Shown here: positions 6,539 to 15,524 of the stretch, piece by piece
How positions within the stretch are numbered: the stretch's first letter is position 1
How the letters are laid out: every line of letters begins with the position of its first letter
DNA from: an uncultured Burkholderiales bacterium
GTDB taxonomy: Bacteria; Pseudomonadota; Gammaproteobacteria; Burkholderiales; Burkholderiaceae_C
Length of the DNA stretch: 64,000 bases
Direction: 5' to 3'
NCBI GenBank assembly: GCA_945952065.1
Contig: CAMFGY010000003.1
Location: 124,001-188,000 of the forward strand
Program-made: the position numbers and the translations under genes
Notes under the pieces: model-generated
What the model was told of the DNA's origin: nothing
Database searches by the model: none
What the model saw: only the letters and a program-made list of their open reading frames with translations

Positions 6539-8827
6539 CTACCAAATCGGGCCCAAGAAGAGGTAGAGCGAAGACTGCCCTTTGTAGGTGCTGCCGGCGG
6601 CCAGATAGAAGGGGCCAAAGCGGGTGTCAATGGAAATGAAGCCGCTGCCGGCGAGCTTGCTTTCGGGCAGATCCAAAAGCGCCTGATTGTTCGTTTTGAA
6701 GATGGCACCAGCCTCGGCGGAGAAGCCTGCTCGAATGGCTCCGCCAAAACCCAGGGGCATTTCACCAATCTTGCGGGCCATCACCAAGCGGCTCATGCCC
6801 ACGGTGCTGCCACTGAGCGAGCCCTGGGGCGAACCTGAGAGGCGCAAAAAGCCGCCCAGGTCGCCCACCGTGCCGCCGATCTTGGTACTGGCAACTTCTG
6901 AGTAGACATGGCCGGCCCAGCTGCCGAGTCGAAACGCGGCCAGGCCCTTGATGACGAAGAAATCATCCACATCGGCCTGACCGGCAATTTTCTGGCGGAT
7001 CAAGGCCGCGTCCAAGAGCTGACCGCGGCTGGGGAAGGCCAGCGAATCCAAGGTGTCGATCTGCAGCTTCAAGCTCTGTTCGGTGAACTCGGTGCGACCT
7101 CGAATGCTGGGATCTTCCGGAATCGCCAGGCCAAAGCGCTGACGGCTGCGCGCCAGGGTCCAGCGCAGGTCGCCCCAGTTTCCGAGCTGCCGGCCCAGCG
7201 AAAAGGCCGCGCCCGCCACATTGACGTTCAGGCGCATCTTGCGCAGCCCCTGGTCGTCGAACTTGTCCAAAGGCAGTGAGAAATAGCTGCCTTCCAGCGA
7301 TGCAAACCACGGCGATCCAGCACCCAAGGGCTGAAACAGCTCCATGCTCAGCTTGCGTTTGGCCCCAATGGTGCCCACGGTACGTAACTCCGCGCCCCAG
7401 CGGTTCAGCCAAGTCCAGACGTGCATGACCGAGAGCGAGAACCGATTCGCTTCATCAAAGTCGCTGTAGAGCTCGAGTCCCACGCGCAGTCGGCTGCTGG
7501 CCCAATCGGCTTCGGTCAGATTGAGCGTGACTTGGCGCAGGCCTTTTTCATCGCTGACCTGGGTGTCAATGCGTTCAAAGTCACCTCGGCCATAGAGCTG
7601 CTCGCTGGCTTTTTGAATCTGCGCCATGCTGGTGGGCTTGTCCAAGGGCAGATCAATTTCTGCCTTCAGCGCTTCGGCATTCGTGTGCTTGGTGCCCAGC
7701 AAGGTCAGGCTCGCCAGGGGCAATTGGGGTTGGGGTTTGTGCGCTTGGGCTTGGCGCTTGAGCTCCAGCGCCGCATAGGCCTCGGGTGACAGCGACAAGG
7801 CGCGCAGGCGTTCATGCGCCGCCATGGCGCCGCGCTGCCCGGAGGCAATGGCTTCTTCATGGCGCGAAAAATCCATGAAGGCGATATTGCCCAGGTCCGG
7901 GTCGATCAACACATCCTCGGGACGCAGCTCCTTCAAGGAATGGGCCACGTTCTGGTTGGTGAGGATTTGCAGCATCTGGTTGGCCACGCCCACCGCGCTG
8001 GTGATTTCGCGTTCTTCCAGCAAGGGGGAACCCACATTCACCGCGATGATGAGTTCAGCGCCCATCTTGCGGGCGATGTCAATGCCGAGATTGCGCACCA
8101 AACCACCGTCCACCACCGAGCGGCCATTGATGCGTACCGGCGTGAAAACGCCCGGAATCGCCATGGAGGCCCGCATGGCCAAGAACAGTGGCGTGTCCAC
8201 CATTTCCAGCATCTCGCCGCTGAGCAAGTCCGTGGCCACCGCCCGGAAGGGCAAATTCATTTGGCTGATGGGCGAGTCGGCTTGCAAAGGCGGCACCAAG
8301 CGCTCCAAGGCGAACTCCAAGGAACTGTTGCCCGCAGCCGCAGGGGGCAGGCTGACGCCGGTGTTGCGGTGCATGCCCAGCTCAATGCGCGAGGGCAGCA
8401 ATTGGTCTTCTTCGCGGCGACGGAAGCTCAGGTTCTGGCGCGGCGGACGATCCGCCATGATGGCCGCCCAGTCGGTGCGGCGCACAAAGTCTTCTAACTC
8501 CTCGACGCGTCGACCCGAGGCGTAAGCGCCACCGACCACGGCCCCCATGCTGGTGCCGACCACCAAGTCCACGGGGACGCGCAACTCTTGCAGCACCCGC
8601 AGCACGCCGATATGGGCCAGGCCGCGAACGCCGCCGCCCGACAGCACCAGTCCAATCTTGGGGCGCGCTGCCTCGAGACTGGTGATCTCCTCACTTTGCG
8701 GTGGGCTGTCTTGCGCCCGTGCCACAGGGCTGAATGCGCTCAGGCAGCAAGCCAGCAGCAGCGCAGGGCGCAGCCAAGCTCGGGGCTGACAGGCAGGAGA
8801 GAACAGAAGACGAGTGAGATCGGGCAT
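6539..8827 (-). CDS. patatin-like phospholipase with POTRA and outer-membrane barrel (PlpD-like, type Vd autotransporter)
   Basis: 762 residues from ATG 8827. Order: signal peptide (ALLLACCLSAFSPVARA), patatin lipase domain (~55-330), one POTRA-like domain (~370-440), and a C-terminal Omp85/surface-antigen barrel ending FLGPIW. The catalytic parts are visible: oxyanion loop GGGVRG (64-69), nucleophile Ser93 in GTSMG, and Asp240 in DGG. This is the architecture of Pseudomonas PlpD, where the C-terminal barrel takes the lipase to the cell surface (type Vd secretion). The frame stays open upstream into the ispF promoter region, but ATG 8827 gives a normal signal peptide. It converges with the HTH regulator gene with only seven bases between stops. 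The lipid substrate is unknown. Confidence 0.88.
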   Translation of the reverse strand: MPDLTRLLFSPACQPRAWLRPALLLACCLSAFSPVARAQDSPPQSEEITSLEAARPKIGLVLSGGGVRGLAHIGVLRVLQELRVPVDLVVGTSMGAVVGGAYASGRRVEELEDFVRRTDWAAIMADRPPRQNLSFRRREEDQLLPSRIELGMHRNTGVSLPPAAAGNSSLEFALERLVPPLQADSPISQMNLPFRAVATDLLSGEMLEMVDTPLFLAMRASMAIPGVFTPVRINGRSVVDGGLVRNLGIDIARKMGAELIIAVNVGSPLLEEREITSAVGVANQMLQILTNQNVAHSLKELRPEDVLIDPDLGNIAFMDFSRHEEAIASGQRGAMAAHERLRALSLSPEAYAALELKRQAQAHKPQPQLPLASLTLLGTKHTNAEALKAEIDLPLDKPTSMAQIQKASEQLYGRGDFERIDTQVSDEKGLRQVTLNLTEADWASSRLRVGLELYSDFDEANRFSLSVMHVWTWLNRWGAELRTVGTIGAKRKLSMELFQPLGAGSPWFASLEGSYFSLPLDKFDDQGLRKMRLNVNVAGAAFSLGRQLGNWGDLRWTLARSRQRFGLAIPEDPSIRGRTEFTEQSLKLQIDTLDSLAFPSRGQLLDAALIRQKIAGQADVDDFFVIKGLAAFRLGSWAGHVYSEVASTKIGGTVGDLGGFLRLSGSPQGSLSGSTVGMSRLVMARKIGEMPLGFGGAIRAGFSAEAGAIFKTNNQALLDLPESKLAGSGFISIDTRFGPFYLAAGSTYKGQSSLYLFLGPIW

Positions 8828-8943
8828 GGTCAAGAAGGGATCAGAGCGGCCCGCTTGCGTCGCATCCTGTGTGCATGCGCTAAGCTGGCGCCGAATTCTG
8901 ATCGATTTCTGTTTCATTCCATCCATTCGAGGGTTTTGTTCGC

Positions 8944-9450
8944 ATGTCAGCTGGTGTTTCGCTCCCCCCCCTGCGTATCGGTGAAGGCTGGGACACCCAT
9001 GTCCTGGTGACCGGTCGTCCTTTGATTCTGGGCGGTGTGACCATTCCTCACAGCCATGGCCTCTTGGGCCATTCGGATGCCGATGCCTTGGCACATGCCA
9101 TCACCGATGCCCTGCTCGGTGCGGCTGCGCTGGGCGATATTGGCAAGCTGTTCCCCGACACGGCGGCCGAGTTCAAGGGCGCCGACTCGATGGTCTTGCT
9201 GGCTGAGGCCTATCGGCGGGTCCGGGCTGAGGGCTGGCAACTGATCAATATCGACAGCACCATCAAGGCCCAAGCCCCCAAGATGGCCCCGCATATCCCC
9301 GCCATGCGGGCGCGTTTGGCCGAGGTCTTGGGGATTGATGCGGGCCAAGTCAATGTCAAGGCCAAGACGGCCGAAAAGATGGGCCCGGTCGGTGAAGGCT
9401 TGGCGATGGAGGCGCACGCCGTGTGCTTGCTGATGCGCCTGCCTGAGTGA
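8944..9450 (+). CDS. ispF: 2-C-methyl-D-erythritol 2,4-cyclodiphosphate synthase
   Basis: 168 residues, normal IspF length. It converts CDP-methylerythritol 2-phosphate to the 2,4-cyclodiphosphate in the MEP pathway. The zinc-binding D-x-H is seen in GWDTHVL near residue 17, and the third zinc histidine in [28 protein letters not shown] near residue 42. [14 protein letters not shown] carries the conserved C-terminal turn. It is divergent from the PlpD-like gene (117-bp gap) and separated from ispD by four genes, so the two steps are not an obvious single transcript here. Confidence 0.96.
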   Translation: MSAGVSLPPLRIGEGWDTHVLVTGRPLILGGVTIPHSHGLLGHSDADALAHAITDALLGAAALGDIGKLFPDTAAEFKGADSMVLLAEAYRRVRAEGWQLINIDSTIKAQAPKMAPHIPAMRARLAEVLGIDAGQVNVKAKTAEKMGPVGEGLAMEAHAVCLLMRLPE

Positions 9451-9493
9451 CAGCGCCCGCAGCCTGTGACCACGAGCGCTGGCCGCGAGCTGC

Positions 9494-10315
9494 TTATTGA
9501 GACTTTGACAGCAAGGCCTCCCACTCTGCCTTGCTGAGGGTCTTGGATTCAATGACCGCGGCATTGCCTGGGCCGCGCAGCTCCAATTGAATGCTCTTGC
9601 CGTCGGCGCTTTCCTTGAGCGTGACACTGGAGCCATCACTGCGACTGGTGACGGACACCGTCTTGCCCTGTGCATCCGCATTGATGACCAGCTTGTCCTT
9701 CAGCTTGGGGGTGCTGAGGACCAAAAGCGTGCTGCCGTCTTGTTTGAGCGTGAAGGCAAAGGTGTCGCTGCGATTGTCGGTGAGGATGGTGAAGTCGCCG
9801 GTCAGCACATAGTTGGCATTCAGGCTCTTTTTAGGCGTGGAGAAACTGCCCTTGATGGTGGCCAGCGGAGCCTGGGCGCCATCGGCGCGAAGCACCAAGT
9901 TTTGCAACTCATAGGTGCGCTCATTGGGGGTGTCGGGCAGGCCGGGCGCATCGATCAACTGGCCTGAGACCAAGGTGAACTGCTCGAGTTGGCAGTCCAC
10001 GGCCGTCAAAGTGCGCTTTTGATCCGCGACGTTCAGCAGCAGCTTGCCACCCTTGTCGCAACTGAATTCATTGGGCGAGGTCAAGCTGTATTGCGGGTTC
10101 TGAGGCAGCGAGCCCACGGCTGCGGTCTTCACGCCGCGCTCGACGCTGGCCATGGCGATCCCGGCGGTGGCGTCGTAGTTGCTTTTGTTGATGCTCAGCT
10201 CCGGGGCCGGAGGGGGCACCGGGTCGTTGCCGCCGCCGCCTCCGCAGGCGACCAATGTGAGGGTGCCGCTGAAGGCCAAAGCCAGCTTGATGTGCTGCGT
10301 GTTGAACAGTTTCAT
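9494..10315 (-). CDS. putative lipoprotein, copy A of a tandem paralogous pair
   Basis: 273 residues from ATG 10315. The signal ends in the lipobox LVAC (Cys24), followed by GGGGG and a Pro-rich tether (DPVPPPAP), so the mature protein should be lipidated. The rest has no recognised domain but is clearly similar along its length to the gene at 10632-11450. Shared segments include INKSNY/INSSNF, AGIA..., VT.DGSSVT and the end SKAEW/SEAEF. Two cysteines (in FSCDKGG and VDCQ) are conserved in both copies and could form a disulfide. No function is assigned. Confidence 0.75.
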   Translation of the reverse strand: MKLFNTQHIKLALAFSGTLTLVACGGGGGNDPVPPPAPELSINKSNYDATAGIAMASVERGVKTAAVGSLPQNPQYSLTSPNEFSCDKGGKLLLNVADQKRTLTAVDCQLEQFTLVSGQLIDAPGLPDTPNERTYELQNLVLRADGAQAPLATIKGSFSTPKKSLNANYVLTGDFTILTDNRSDTFAFTLKQDGSTLLVLSTPKLKDKLVINADAQGKTVSVTSRSDGSSVTLKESADGKSIQLELRGPGNAAVIESKTLSKAEWEALLSKSQ

Positions 10316-10631
10316 GGAGACGTTCCTTTTGGGGCCCGTGGCTCGGTAGGAGCTTTGGCGGGCGGGTGGGATGGGTGGACCTCGGGGCGCAGTATTTCGC
10401 CTCGCCCCTGGACATGCCAGCGCATTCAGCCAAGTCGAGGAATGTCGGCTCCCGTAGCTTGGAATACGCCACCTTGCGGGCCGATTGTTAAAAAGGGTAA
10501 GCACCTCCAGGTGCGTGCGCTTGGCGTCAGGAGGGCCCGGGCTCGAGCGGGCTGGAGTCGAGCTTTTGTGGGGCCCAAATGCAAACAGGGCGGACTCCGC
10601 GCCGCCCCGTGTCAGTGCAAGCTACCGGTCT
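10316..10631. other. intergenic region between tandem lipoproteins
   Basis: 316 bp with no credible gene. It holds the leader of the downstream lipoprotein A and the trailer of lipoprotein B. An inverted repeat GCACCT-CC-AGGTGC (10501-10514) is followed, in the minus direction, by TTACCCTTTTT. It could be a weak terminator for copy B, although it lies about 120 bp past that stop. Confidence 0.4.
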
Positions 10632-11450
10632 TCAGAGCCATTTCTGGATCAAGGCCTTGAACTCCGCTTCACTCAGGGTCTGACTGGCGATTGGCGCGCC
10701 GCCGCCGATGCCGCGCAACTCCAGCGTATAGCTCTTGCCGTCTTGGCTTTCGATCACCGTGACCGAGGAACCGTCGCCGCGACTGGAGATCTTGGCGGTC
10801 TTCTCGTCAGCGCTGATGTCGATGCTCAGCGCTTGGGGAAAGCTGGCGGATTGGATCTCCAGCAGCTTTTGCCCATTGGCGTCTTCGCTGAGTGAAAGGC
10901 TTTCCTTGCGGCCTTGGCGGGTGTAGCTGAAGTCCGCCTTGACGGCCGCGAGTGAGTTGTCGGGCCTGAGGGTGAAACTCAGGCTGCCATTGAGGGTTTG
11001 CAAAGGCGTGGCATTGTCACCCGATCGAAAGCTCAGGTCTTTGATTTTCACGACATGGGCTTGACCGACTGGCGTGGCTTCGACGCTGTCGTTGATGGAC
11101 CCCGAGGCCACGAACACAGGGCCTGACTTGCAGTTCTGAAGCGTCAATTGGTTCAGCGAGCTCGTCACGCTCAGGCTCAGTGAGCCGCCATCTCGGCAGG
11201 CGTAAGTGCCGGGCGTGCTTTGATCTTTGAGTTCGAAGGTCGGCACATGGGTGGCGCTCACTTGCTCCGCACTGCGTTGAACACCTGCGGCGGCGATGCC
11301 CGCGGCATCGCGAAAGTTGCTGCTGTTGATGTGCGCGGTGGGGCCGGGGGGGAAGGGATTGTCATGGTTGCCGCCGCCACCGCAGGCCGACAGTGAGATG
11401 ACAGCGGCGGCGACCGCCGCCAAGAGCAACTGATTCAGCATGGATTTCAT
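10632..11450 (-). CDS. putative lipoprotein, copy B of a tandem paralogous pair
   Basis: 272 residues from ATG 11450. The lipobox is LSAC (Cys23), then GGGG and a Pro-rich linker (PFPPGP). The body matches copy A in order and length: an INSSNF...AGIAAAGV start, a YACRDGGS...QNCKSG cysteine pair, and an end segment SRGDGSSVTVIES. This indicates gene duplication followed by strong divergence. Gaps to both neighbours on the same strand (186 bp to envZ, 316 bp to copy A) leave room for separate promoters. Family and role are unknown; a beta-rich cell-surface or periplasmic lipoprotein is the most that can be said. Confidence 0.75.
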   Translation of the reverse strand: MKSMLNQLLLAAVAAAVISLSACGGGGNHDNPFPPGPTAHINSSNFRDAAGIAAAGVQRSAEQVSATHVPTFELKDQSTPGTYACRDGGSLSLSVTSSLNQLTLQNCKSGPVFVASGSINDSVEATPVGQAHVVKIKDLSFRSGDNATPLQTLNGSLSFTLRPDNSLAAVKADFSYTRQGRKESLSLSEDANGQKLLEIQSASFPQALSIDISADEKTAKISSRGDGSSVTVIESQDGKSYTLELRGIGGGAPIASQTLSEAEFKALIQKWL

Positions 11451-11636
11451 GTTTTCTTTCTTTCTTCCCTGAGGGGGCCGACGCATGAGCGGACGGCTTG
11501 GCTGGAGGCGCCAGGCTGCGCAGTGTCGGAGTGCGGATGCGAGAGCGCCATCCGGATCGGCGGAGTCTCAAAATTCGCAACTTGAGGTCGCGCGCCGCGC
11601 TACTGTGCTGCCGCTTGGCAGTCCGGGCTTGTGTGC

Positions 11637-12959
11637 CTAGGCGGCTTTTTGCAGTCGAATGACAGCCATCAAGCCGCCGCCTTCGGCATTGCCGATGTCC
11701 AGCTGACCGCCCAGCCTTTGAACCGACTTTTCAACGATAGCCAAGCCCAGCCCAGCCCCGGTGGCCGCAGTGCGAGCGGCGTCGCCACGGAAGAAGGGGG
11801 TGGTCAGTCTCGCCAATTTGTCGGGCGGCACGCCGGGGCCAAAGTCCCGCACCTGCAAGGCCACCCAGGGGCCGCTCTGGTTGCAACTGACGGCCACCCG
11901 CGCGCCTTCGTCCGGTTCGTGGCCGTAGCGTCGGGCATTCTCAAACAAATTCAGCAGCACCCGGCCCAGCTCGGTTTCATCCGCCCAAACCTTCAGATCC
12001 GACGGCAGCTCGATGTTGATGCTCAACTGCTGCGGGTTGCGAAAGCCCTGCGCCTCTCTCTCGACCAGCGTTCGCAACAGCACCGGCTGCAATTGCAGCT
12101 CTGTGGGGCGCGCATAGTCCATGAATTTGTGAATGATGGCGTCGAGTTGGTCGATGTCTTGCGCCATGAATTGGCGGGCTTGTTCGTCAGGCACGCTCAT
12201 CTCCGCTTCCAGGCGCAGCCGGGCCAGCGGTGTGCGCAGGTCATGCGAGATGCCGGCCAGCATCACGGTGCGGTCTTCCTCCATCTTGGCCAACTCGCGT
12301 GCCATGCGATTGAAGCCCATATTGACATCGCGGATCTCGCTGGTGCGGGTGCTTTCGTCCAAGCGCGATTCGTATTCGCCTTCGCGAATGCGGTGCGCGG
12401 CAATGCTGAGTTCGCGCAAGGGTTGGTTGATCAGCCGGGTGATGGCCGCTGAGCCCAAGACGGTGGCGATCAGGGCGATCAAGAGCCACAAGATATTGCT
12501 GGAGCTGGAAATGCTCAGTGGCGTGGGACTGGTTTGCAGCCAATAGGCCTCGTCGCCGATGCTGAAGCGCACCCACAGGCCGGACTCCCCGTTGACACTG
12601 CGCGCCACCACGGTCGAGGGCCCGAGCTTGCTGCGCAACTCGGCTGCCAGGCGTTTGGCGAAGTCATTCATATCGTAGGCCTGCCAGCGGTCATGGGCCT
12701 CGGCCAGGCGCACCTGAACCGCTTCGCTACGAGCCAGGCTGCTGAGCACCGCGACGCGGTTGATGCTGTCGGTGTCGGCCAAGGCGACGCGGCTCAAATT
12801 GACCAGCCCGGCCAGTTGCTGGGCGGACTCGAGTGCACGCGGTTCGGCCTCCAACACTTTGAAGGTCTGCTGCCAGGCCAGCACGCCGCCCAGCAGCAAG
12901 AGTGCCAGCAGGGCGAAGGTGCGCCAGAATAAATTGAGCGCGATTTGGGGGCGCGGCAT
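11637..12959 (-). CDS. envZ: EnvZ-like osmosensor histidine kinase
   Basis: 440 residues. TM1 lies at ~11-30, a periplasmic loop at ~31-154 and TM2 at ~155-175. HAMP follows, then the dimerisation helix with the phospho-acceptor His239 in AGISHDLRTPLARLRLE. The C-terminal ATPase shows the N box (LFENARRYG), FGPGVPPD and GAGLGLAIV. Length and the H-box wording match EnvZ. It lies 36 bp after ompR on the same strand and would phosphorylate that regulator. Targets are likely outer-membrane and osmotic genes (family knowledge). Confidence 0.9.
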   Translation of the reverse strand: MPRPQIALNLFWRTFALLALLLLGGVLAWQQTFKVLEAEPRALESAQQLAGLVNLSRVALADTDSINRVAVLSSLARSEAVQVRLAEAHDRWQAYDMNDFAKRLAAELRSKLGPSTVVARSVNGESGLWVRFSIGDEAYWLQTSPTPLSISSSSNILWLLIALIATVLGSAAITRLINQPLRELSIAAHRIREGEYESRLDESTRTSEIRDVNMGFNRMARELAKMEEDRTVMLAGISHDLRTPLARLRLEAEMSVPDEQARQFMAQDIDQLDAIIHKFMDYARPTELQLQPVLLRTLVEREAQGFRNPQQLSINIELPSDLKVWADETELGRVLLNLFENARRYGHEPDEGARVAVSCNQSGPWVALQVRDFGPGVPPDKLARLTTPFFRGDAARTAATGAGLGLAIVEKSVQRLGGQLDIGNAEGGGLMAVIRLQKAA

Positions 12960-12995
12960 GGCCTCAGCTCAGCCCTTCATCCGATGCAGACAAGT

Positions 12996-13736
12996 TCAGC
13001 CTTTTTCATCCGGCACGAACACATAACCGACACCCCAGACGGTTTGGATATAGCGCGGTTGCGTGGGGTCGGTCTCCAGCAGCTTGCGCAAACGGGAGAT
13101 CTGCACATCCAGGCTGCGGTCAAAGGGTTCGAAGTCACGGCCCCGCGCCAACTGGGCCAGCTTGTCGCGGCTCAACGGCTGGCGCGGGTGCCGCACCAGG
13201 GCCTTGAGCATGGAGAACTCTCCTGTGGTGAGAGGCAGGGTCTCGCCATCGCGAGACAGGCGCCGCAAAGCCAGATCGAACTCAAAGGGGCCGAAGCTCA
13301 CGGTCATTGGCTCTTTGGAAGGCGCACCAGGCGCCTCAATGGCCGGGCGACGGCGCATCACGGCATTGATGCGGGCCAGCAATTCGCGCGGGTTGAAGGG
13401 CTTGCTCAGGTAGTCATCAGCGCCCACTTCCAGGCCGACGATGCGATCCACGTCTTCGACCTTGGCCGTCAACATGATGATGGGCGTGGTGTCATTGGCG
13501 GCGCGCAAGCGGCGGCAAATGGTCAGGCCGTCTTCGCCGGGCAGCATCAGATCCAACACGATCAGGTCGACGGTTTCTCGAGTCAGTTGCTTGTTCAAGG
13601 CGCGTCCGTCTTCGGCCAGCAGGACTTCAAAGCCCTCTTGGCTCAGGTAGCGCCGCAGCAGATCGCGAATGCGGGCGTCATCATCGACCACCAGGATGCG
13701 GGTGGGTCGGGTCGGACTCTGGCTGGTGCTGGACAT
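12996..13736 (-). CDS. ompR: OmpR-family response regulator
   Basis: 246 residues from ATG 13736. The receiver domain is residues ~13-130: acidic pair VVDDD, phospho-acceptor Asp in VLDLMLPGEDG, and the conserved Lys in DDYLSKPFNPREL. The C-terminal winged helix shows LPLTTGEFSMLKALVRHPRQPLSR and the wing IQTVWGVGYVF, as in OmpR and PhoB. It heads the ompR-envZ operon and is divergent from the SIMPL gene. The upstream gap contains two inverted repeats. Confidence 0.92.
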   Translation of the reverse strand: MSSTSQSPTRPTRILVVDDDARIRDLLRRYLSQEGFEVLLAEDGRALNKQLTRETVDLIVLDLMLPGEDGLTICRRLRAANDTTPIIMLTAKVEDVDRIVGLEVGADDYLSKPFNPRELLARINAVMRRRPAIEAPGAPSKEPMTVSFGPFEFDLALRRLSRDGETLPLTTGEFSMLKALVRHPRQPLSRDKLAQLARGRDFEPFDRSLDVQISRLRKLLETDPTQPRYIQTVWGVGYVFVPDEKG

Positions 13737-13766
13737 GGCAGATTCTCTTTCTTGGATTTCATGACC

Positions 13767-13858
13767 GGCGGCCAAGCCGCCGTCACGAGCAAATATGTAA
13801 CAGCCGCATTGTCAGTGGGTTTGGCCTGGATTTCCAGGCGCGCAGGCCGGCGGTTACA
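13767..13858. promoter_or_regulatory. inverted repeats in the ompR / SIMPL divergent gap
   Basis: GGCGGC-CAA-GCCGCC (13767-13781) would form a strong hairpin in the ompR leader. TGTAAC (13796-13801) and its inverted copy GTTACA (13853-13858) are spaced 51 bp apart. They may be promoter-proximal operators, but no specific regulator can be named from sequence. Confidence 0.3.
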
Positions 13859-13942
13859 GCTCATTAACAACTTGGGTGTCCTGCAAACCCGGCTTGAAGC
13901 AAGCGCTGCGCTAAGCTCGGCGTTTTCACCGAGAGGAGTCTT

Positions 13943-14650
13943 ATGAAAAAGATGATGCTGATGGTCGGAACGAGCTTGGTGCTGGCCCACGGTTGGGTGG
14001 CTGCGGCGGACCCGGTACCGCGTGATCGACTCCAACTGAGCGCCACCGCCAGCATGGAAGTCACGCGCGATGTCTTGAGCATTGCTTTTTCAAGCAGCAA
14101 AGATGGCAGCGATGCGGCGGCGGTGCAATCGGCTTTGAAGCAAGCCTTGGATGCTGCGCTGGCTGAGGCGCGCAAGGTGGCCAAGCCGGGGCAGTTGGAG
14201 GTGCAGACCGGCAATTTTTCGCTGTATCCCCGTTACGCGCCGAAAGGCGGCATCAATGGCTGGCAAGGCACGGCAGAGCTCTTGGTGGAAGGGCGTGATG
14301 CCGCCGCCATTGCCCAACTCAGTGGGCGTATCGGCAGCATGAGCATTGCCCGGGTGGGCTACAGCTTGTCCAAAGAGGCAAGGGAGAAGGCCGAGGCCGA
14401 GGTGGCGGTGCAGGCGATTGAGCGCTTCAAGGCGCGCGCCAGCGACTACGTCAAGCAATTCGGTTATGGCGGCTATGCCATCGGCGAGGTCAGCGTCAGC
14501 AGCTCCGAGCCCGGCATGATGCCAATGGCAGCGCCGCCGATGCGCTTCAAGGCCATGGCAGCCGTAGCCGACGAGGCTTTGCCGGTCGAGGCCGGCAAAT
14601 CGTCAGTGAGCGTCACCGTCAATGGCTCGGTGTTGATGACGGCGCGCTGA
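13943..14650 (+). CDS. SIMPL-domain (DUF541) periplasmic protein
   Basis: 235 residues. A signal peptide (MLMVGTSLVLAHGWVAAA) is followed by a SIMPL domain: LQLSATASMEVTRDVLSIAFS at the start, GWQGTAELLVEGRD in the middle, and SSVSVTVNGSVLM at the end. The family includes E. coli YggE, linked to lower oxidative stress, and forms beta-rich oligomers in the periplasm. A Met/Pro-rich insert (PGMMPMAAPPM) sits near residue 195. GAGAGG stands before the ATG. It is divergent from ompR and converges on the 3-hydroxybutyrate dehydrogenase gene. Confidence 0.85.
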   Translation: MKKMMLMVGTSLVLAHGWVAAADPVPRDRLQLSATASMEVTRDVLSIAFSSSKDGSDAAAVQSALKQALDAALAEARKVAKPGQLEVQTGNFSLYPRYAPKGGINGWQGTAELLVEGRDAAAIAQLSGRIGSMSIARVGYSLSKEAREKAEAEVAVQAIERFKARASDYVKQFGYGGYAIGEVSVSSSEPGMMPMAAPPMRFKAMAAVADEALPVEAGKSSVSVTVNGSVLMTAR

Positions 14651-14703
14651 AGCCCTCAGAGCCAGCCAAGCGCCCCCGCGCTGAAGGGCAGCAAGGGGCG
14701 CGT

Positions 14704-15474
14704 TTACTGTGCGGTCCAACCGCCGTCCAAGCTCCAGGCTTGGCCGCAGACATTGCTGGCCGCCTCGGAGCACAAGAACACCGCCAGGTCGCCCAATTGC
14801 TCCGGCGTGGTGAAGCGCAGCGAGGGTTGCTTCTCGGCCAGCAGTCGGCGCTTGGCCTCTTCTTGGTCTACGCCATCAGCGCTGGCTCGCGCGTCCACCT
14901 GTTTTTGTACCAATGGCGTCAGCACCCATCCGGGGCAGATGGCGTTGACCGTGACGCCGCTGGCAGCGCTTTCCAGGGCCACGGTCTTGGTGAAGCCAAT
15001 CAAGCCATGCTTGGCTGCGACATAGGCCGATTTGTTCACCGAGGCCACCAAACCGTGCACCGAGGCAATGTTCAAAACCCGGCCCCAGCCGCGTTGCTTC
15101 ATGCCGGGCAAGGCCAAGCGGGTGGTGTGAAAGGCCGAACTGAGGTTGATGGCAATGATGGCGTCCCAGCGCTCTGTGGGGAATTCTTCAACTGCGGCCA
15201 CATGCTGAATGCCTGCGTTGTTCACCAATATGTCGCAGCCGCCAAATTCGGCTTCGACGTAACGCATCATGGCCTCGATTTCTGCGGGCTTGCTCATATC
15301 CGCACCGTGGTAGCCCACTTTGACGCCCAGCGCCTCGACTTGGGCGCGTGGCCCGGCCACATCGCCAAAGCCATTCAGCACGATATGGGCGCCCTGTGCG
15401 GCCAGGCGCAGGGCGACGCCCAAGCCGATGCCGCTGGTGGAGCCGGTTACGAGGGCTGTCTTGCCTTTCAACAT
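14704..15474 (-). CDS. bdhA: 3-hydroxybutyrate dehydrogenase (SDR family)
   Basis: 256 residues. A classical short-chain dehydrogenase: the NAD-binding TGSTSGIG at residues 10-17, NNAG near 85, and the catalytic set Ser138, Tyr151 and Lys155 (SVHGLVASVNKSAYVAAK). The VQKQVDAR region and the end DGGWTAQ match bacterial D-3-hydroxybutyrate dehydrogenases. These oxidise 3-hydroxybutyrate to acetoacetate during PHB breakdown. phaR, the PHB regulator, lies 8 kb away in the same window. The gene is divergent from the alpha/beta hydrolase at 15525, which could share its regulation. Confidence 0.88.
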   Translation of the reverse strand: MLKGKTALVTGSTSGIGLGVALRLAAQGAHIVLNGFGDVAGPRAQVEALGVKVGYHGADMSKPAEIEAMMRYVEAEFGGCDILVNNAGIQHVAAVEEFPTERWDAIIAINLSSAFHTTRLALPGMKQRGWGRVLNIASVHGLVASVNKSAYVAAKHGLIGFTKTVALESAASGVTVNAICPGWVLTPLVQKQVDARASADGVDQEEAKRRLLAEKQPSLRFTTPEQLGDLAVFLCSEAASNVCGQAWSLDGGWTAQ

Positions 15475-15524
15475 CTCGGTTTCCTTTCGGGGTTGCTAGG
15501 ATGGACTATAGAAGGAAGATCACC

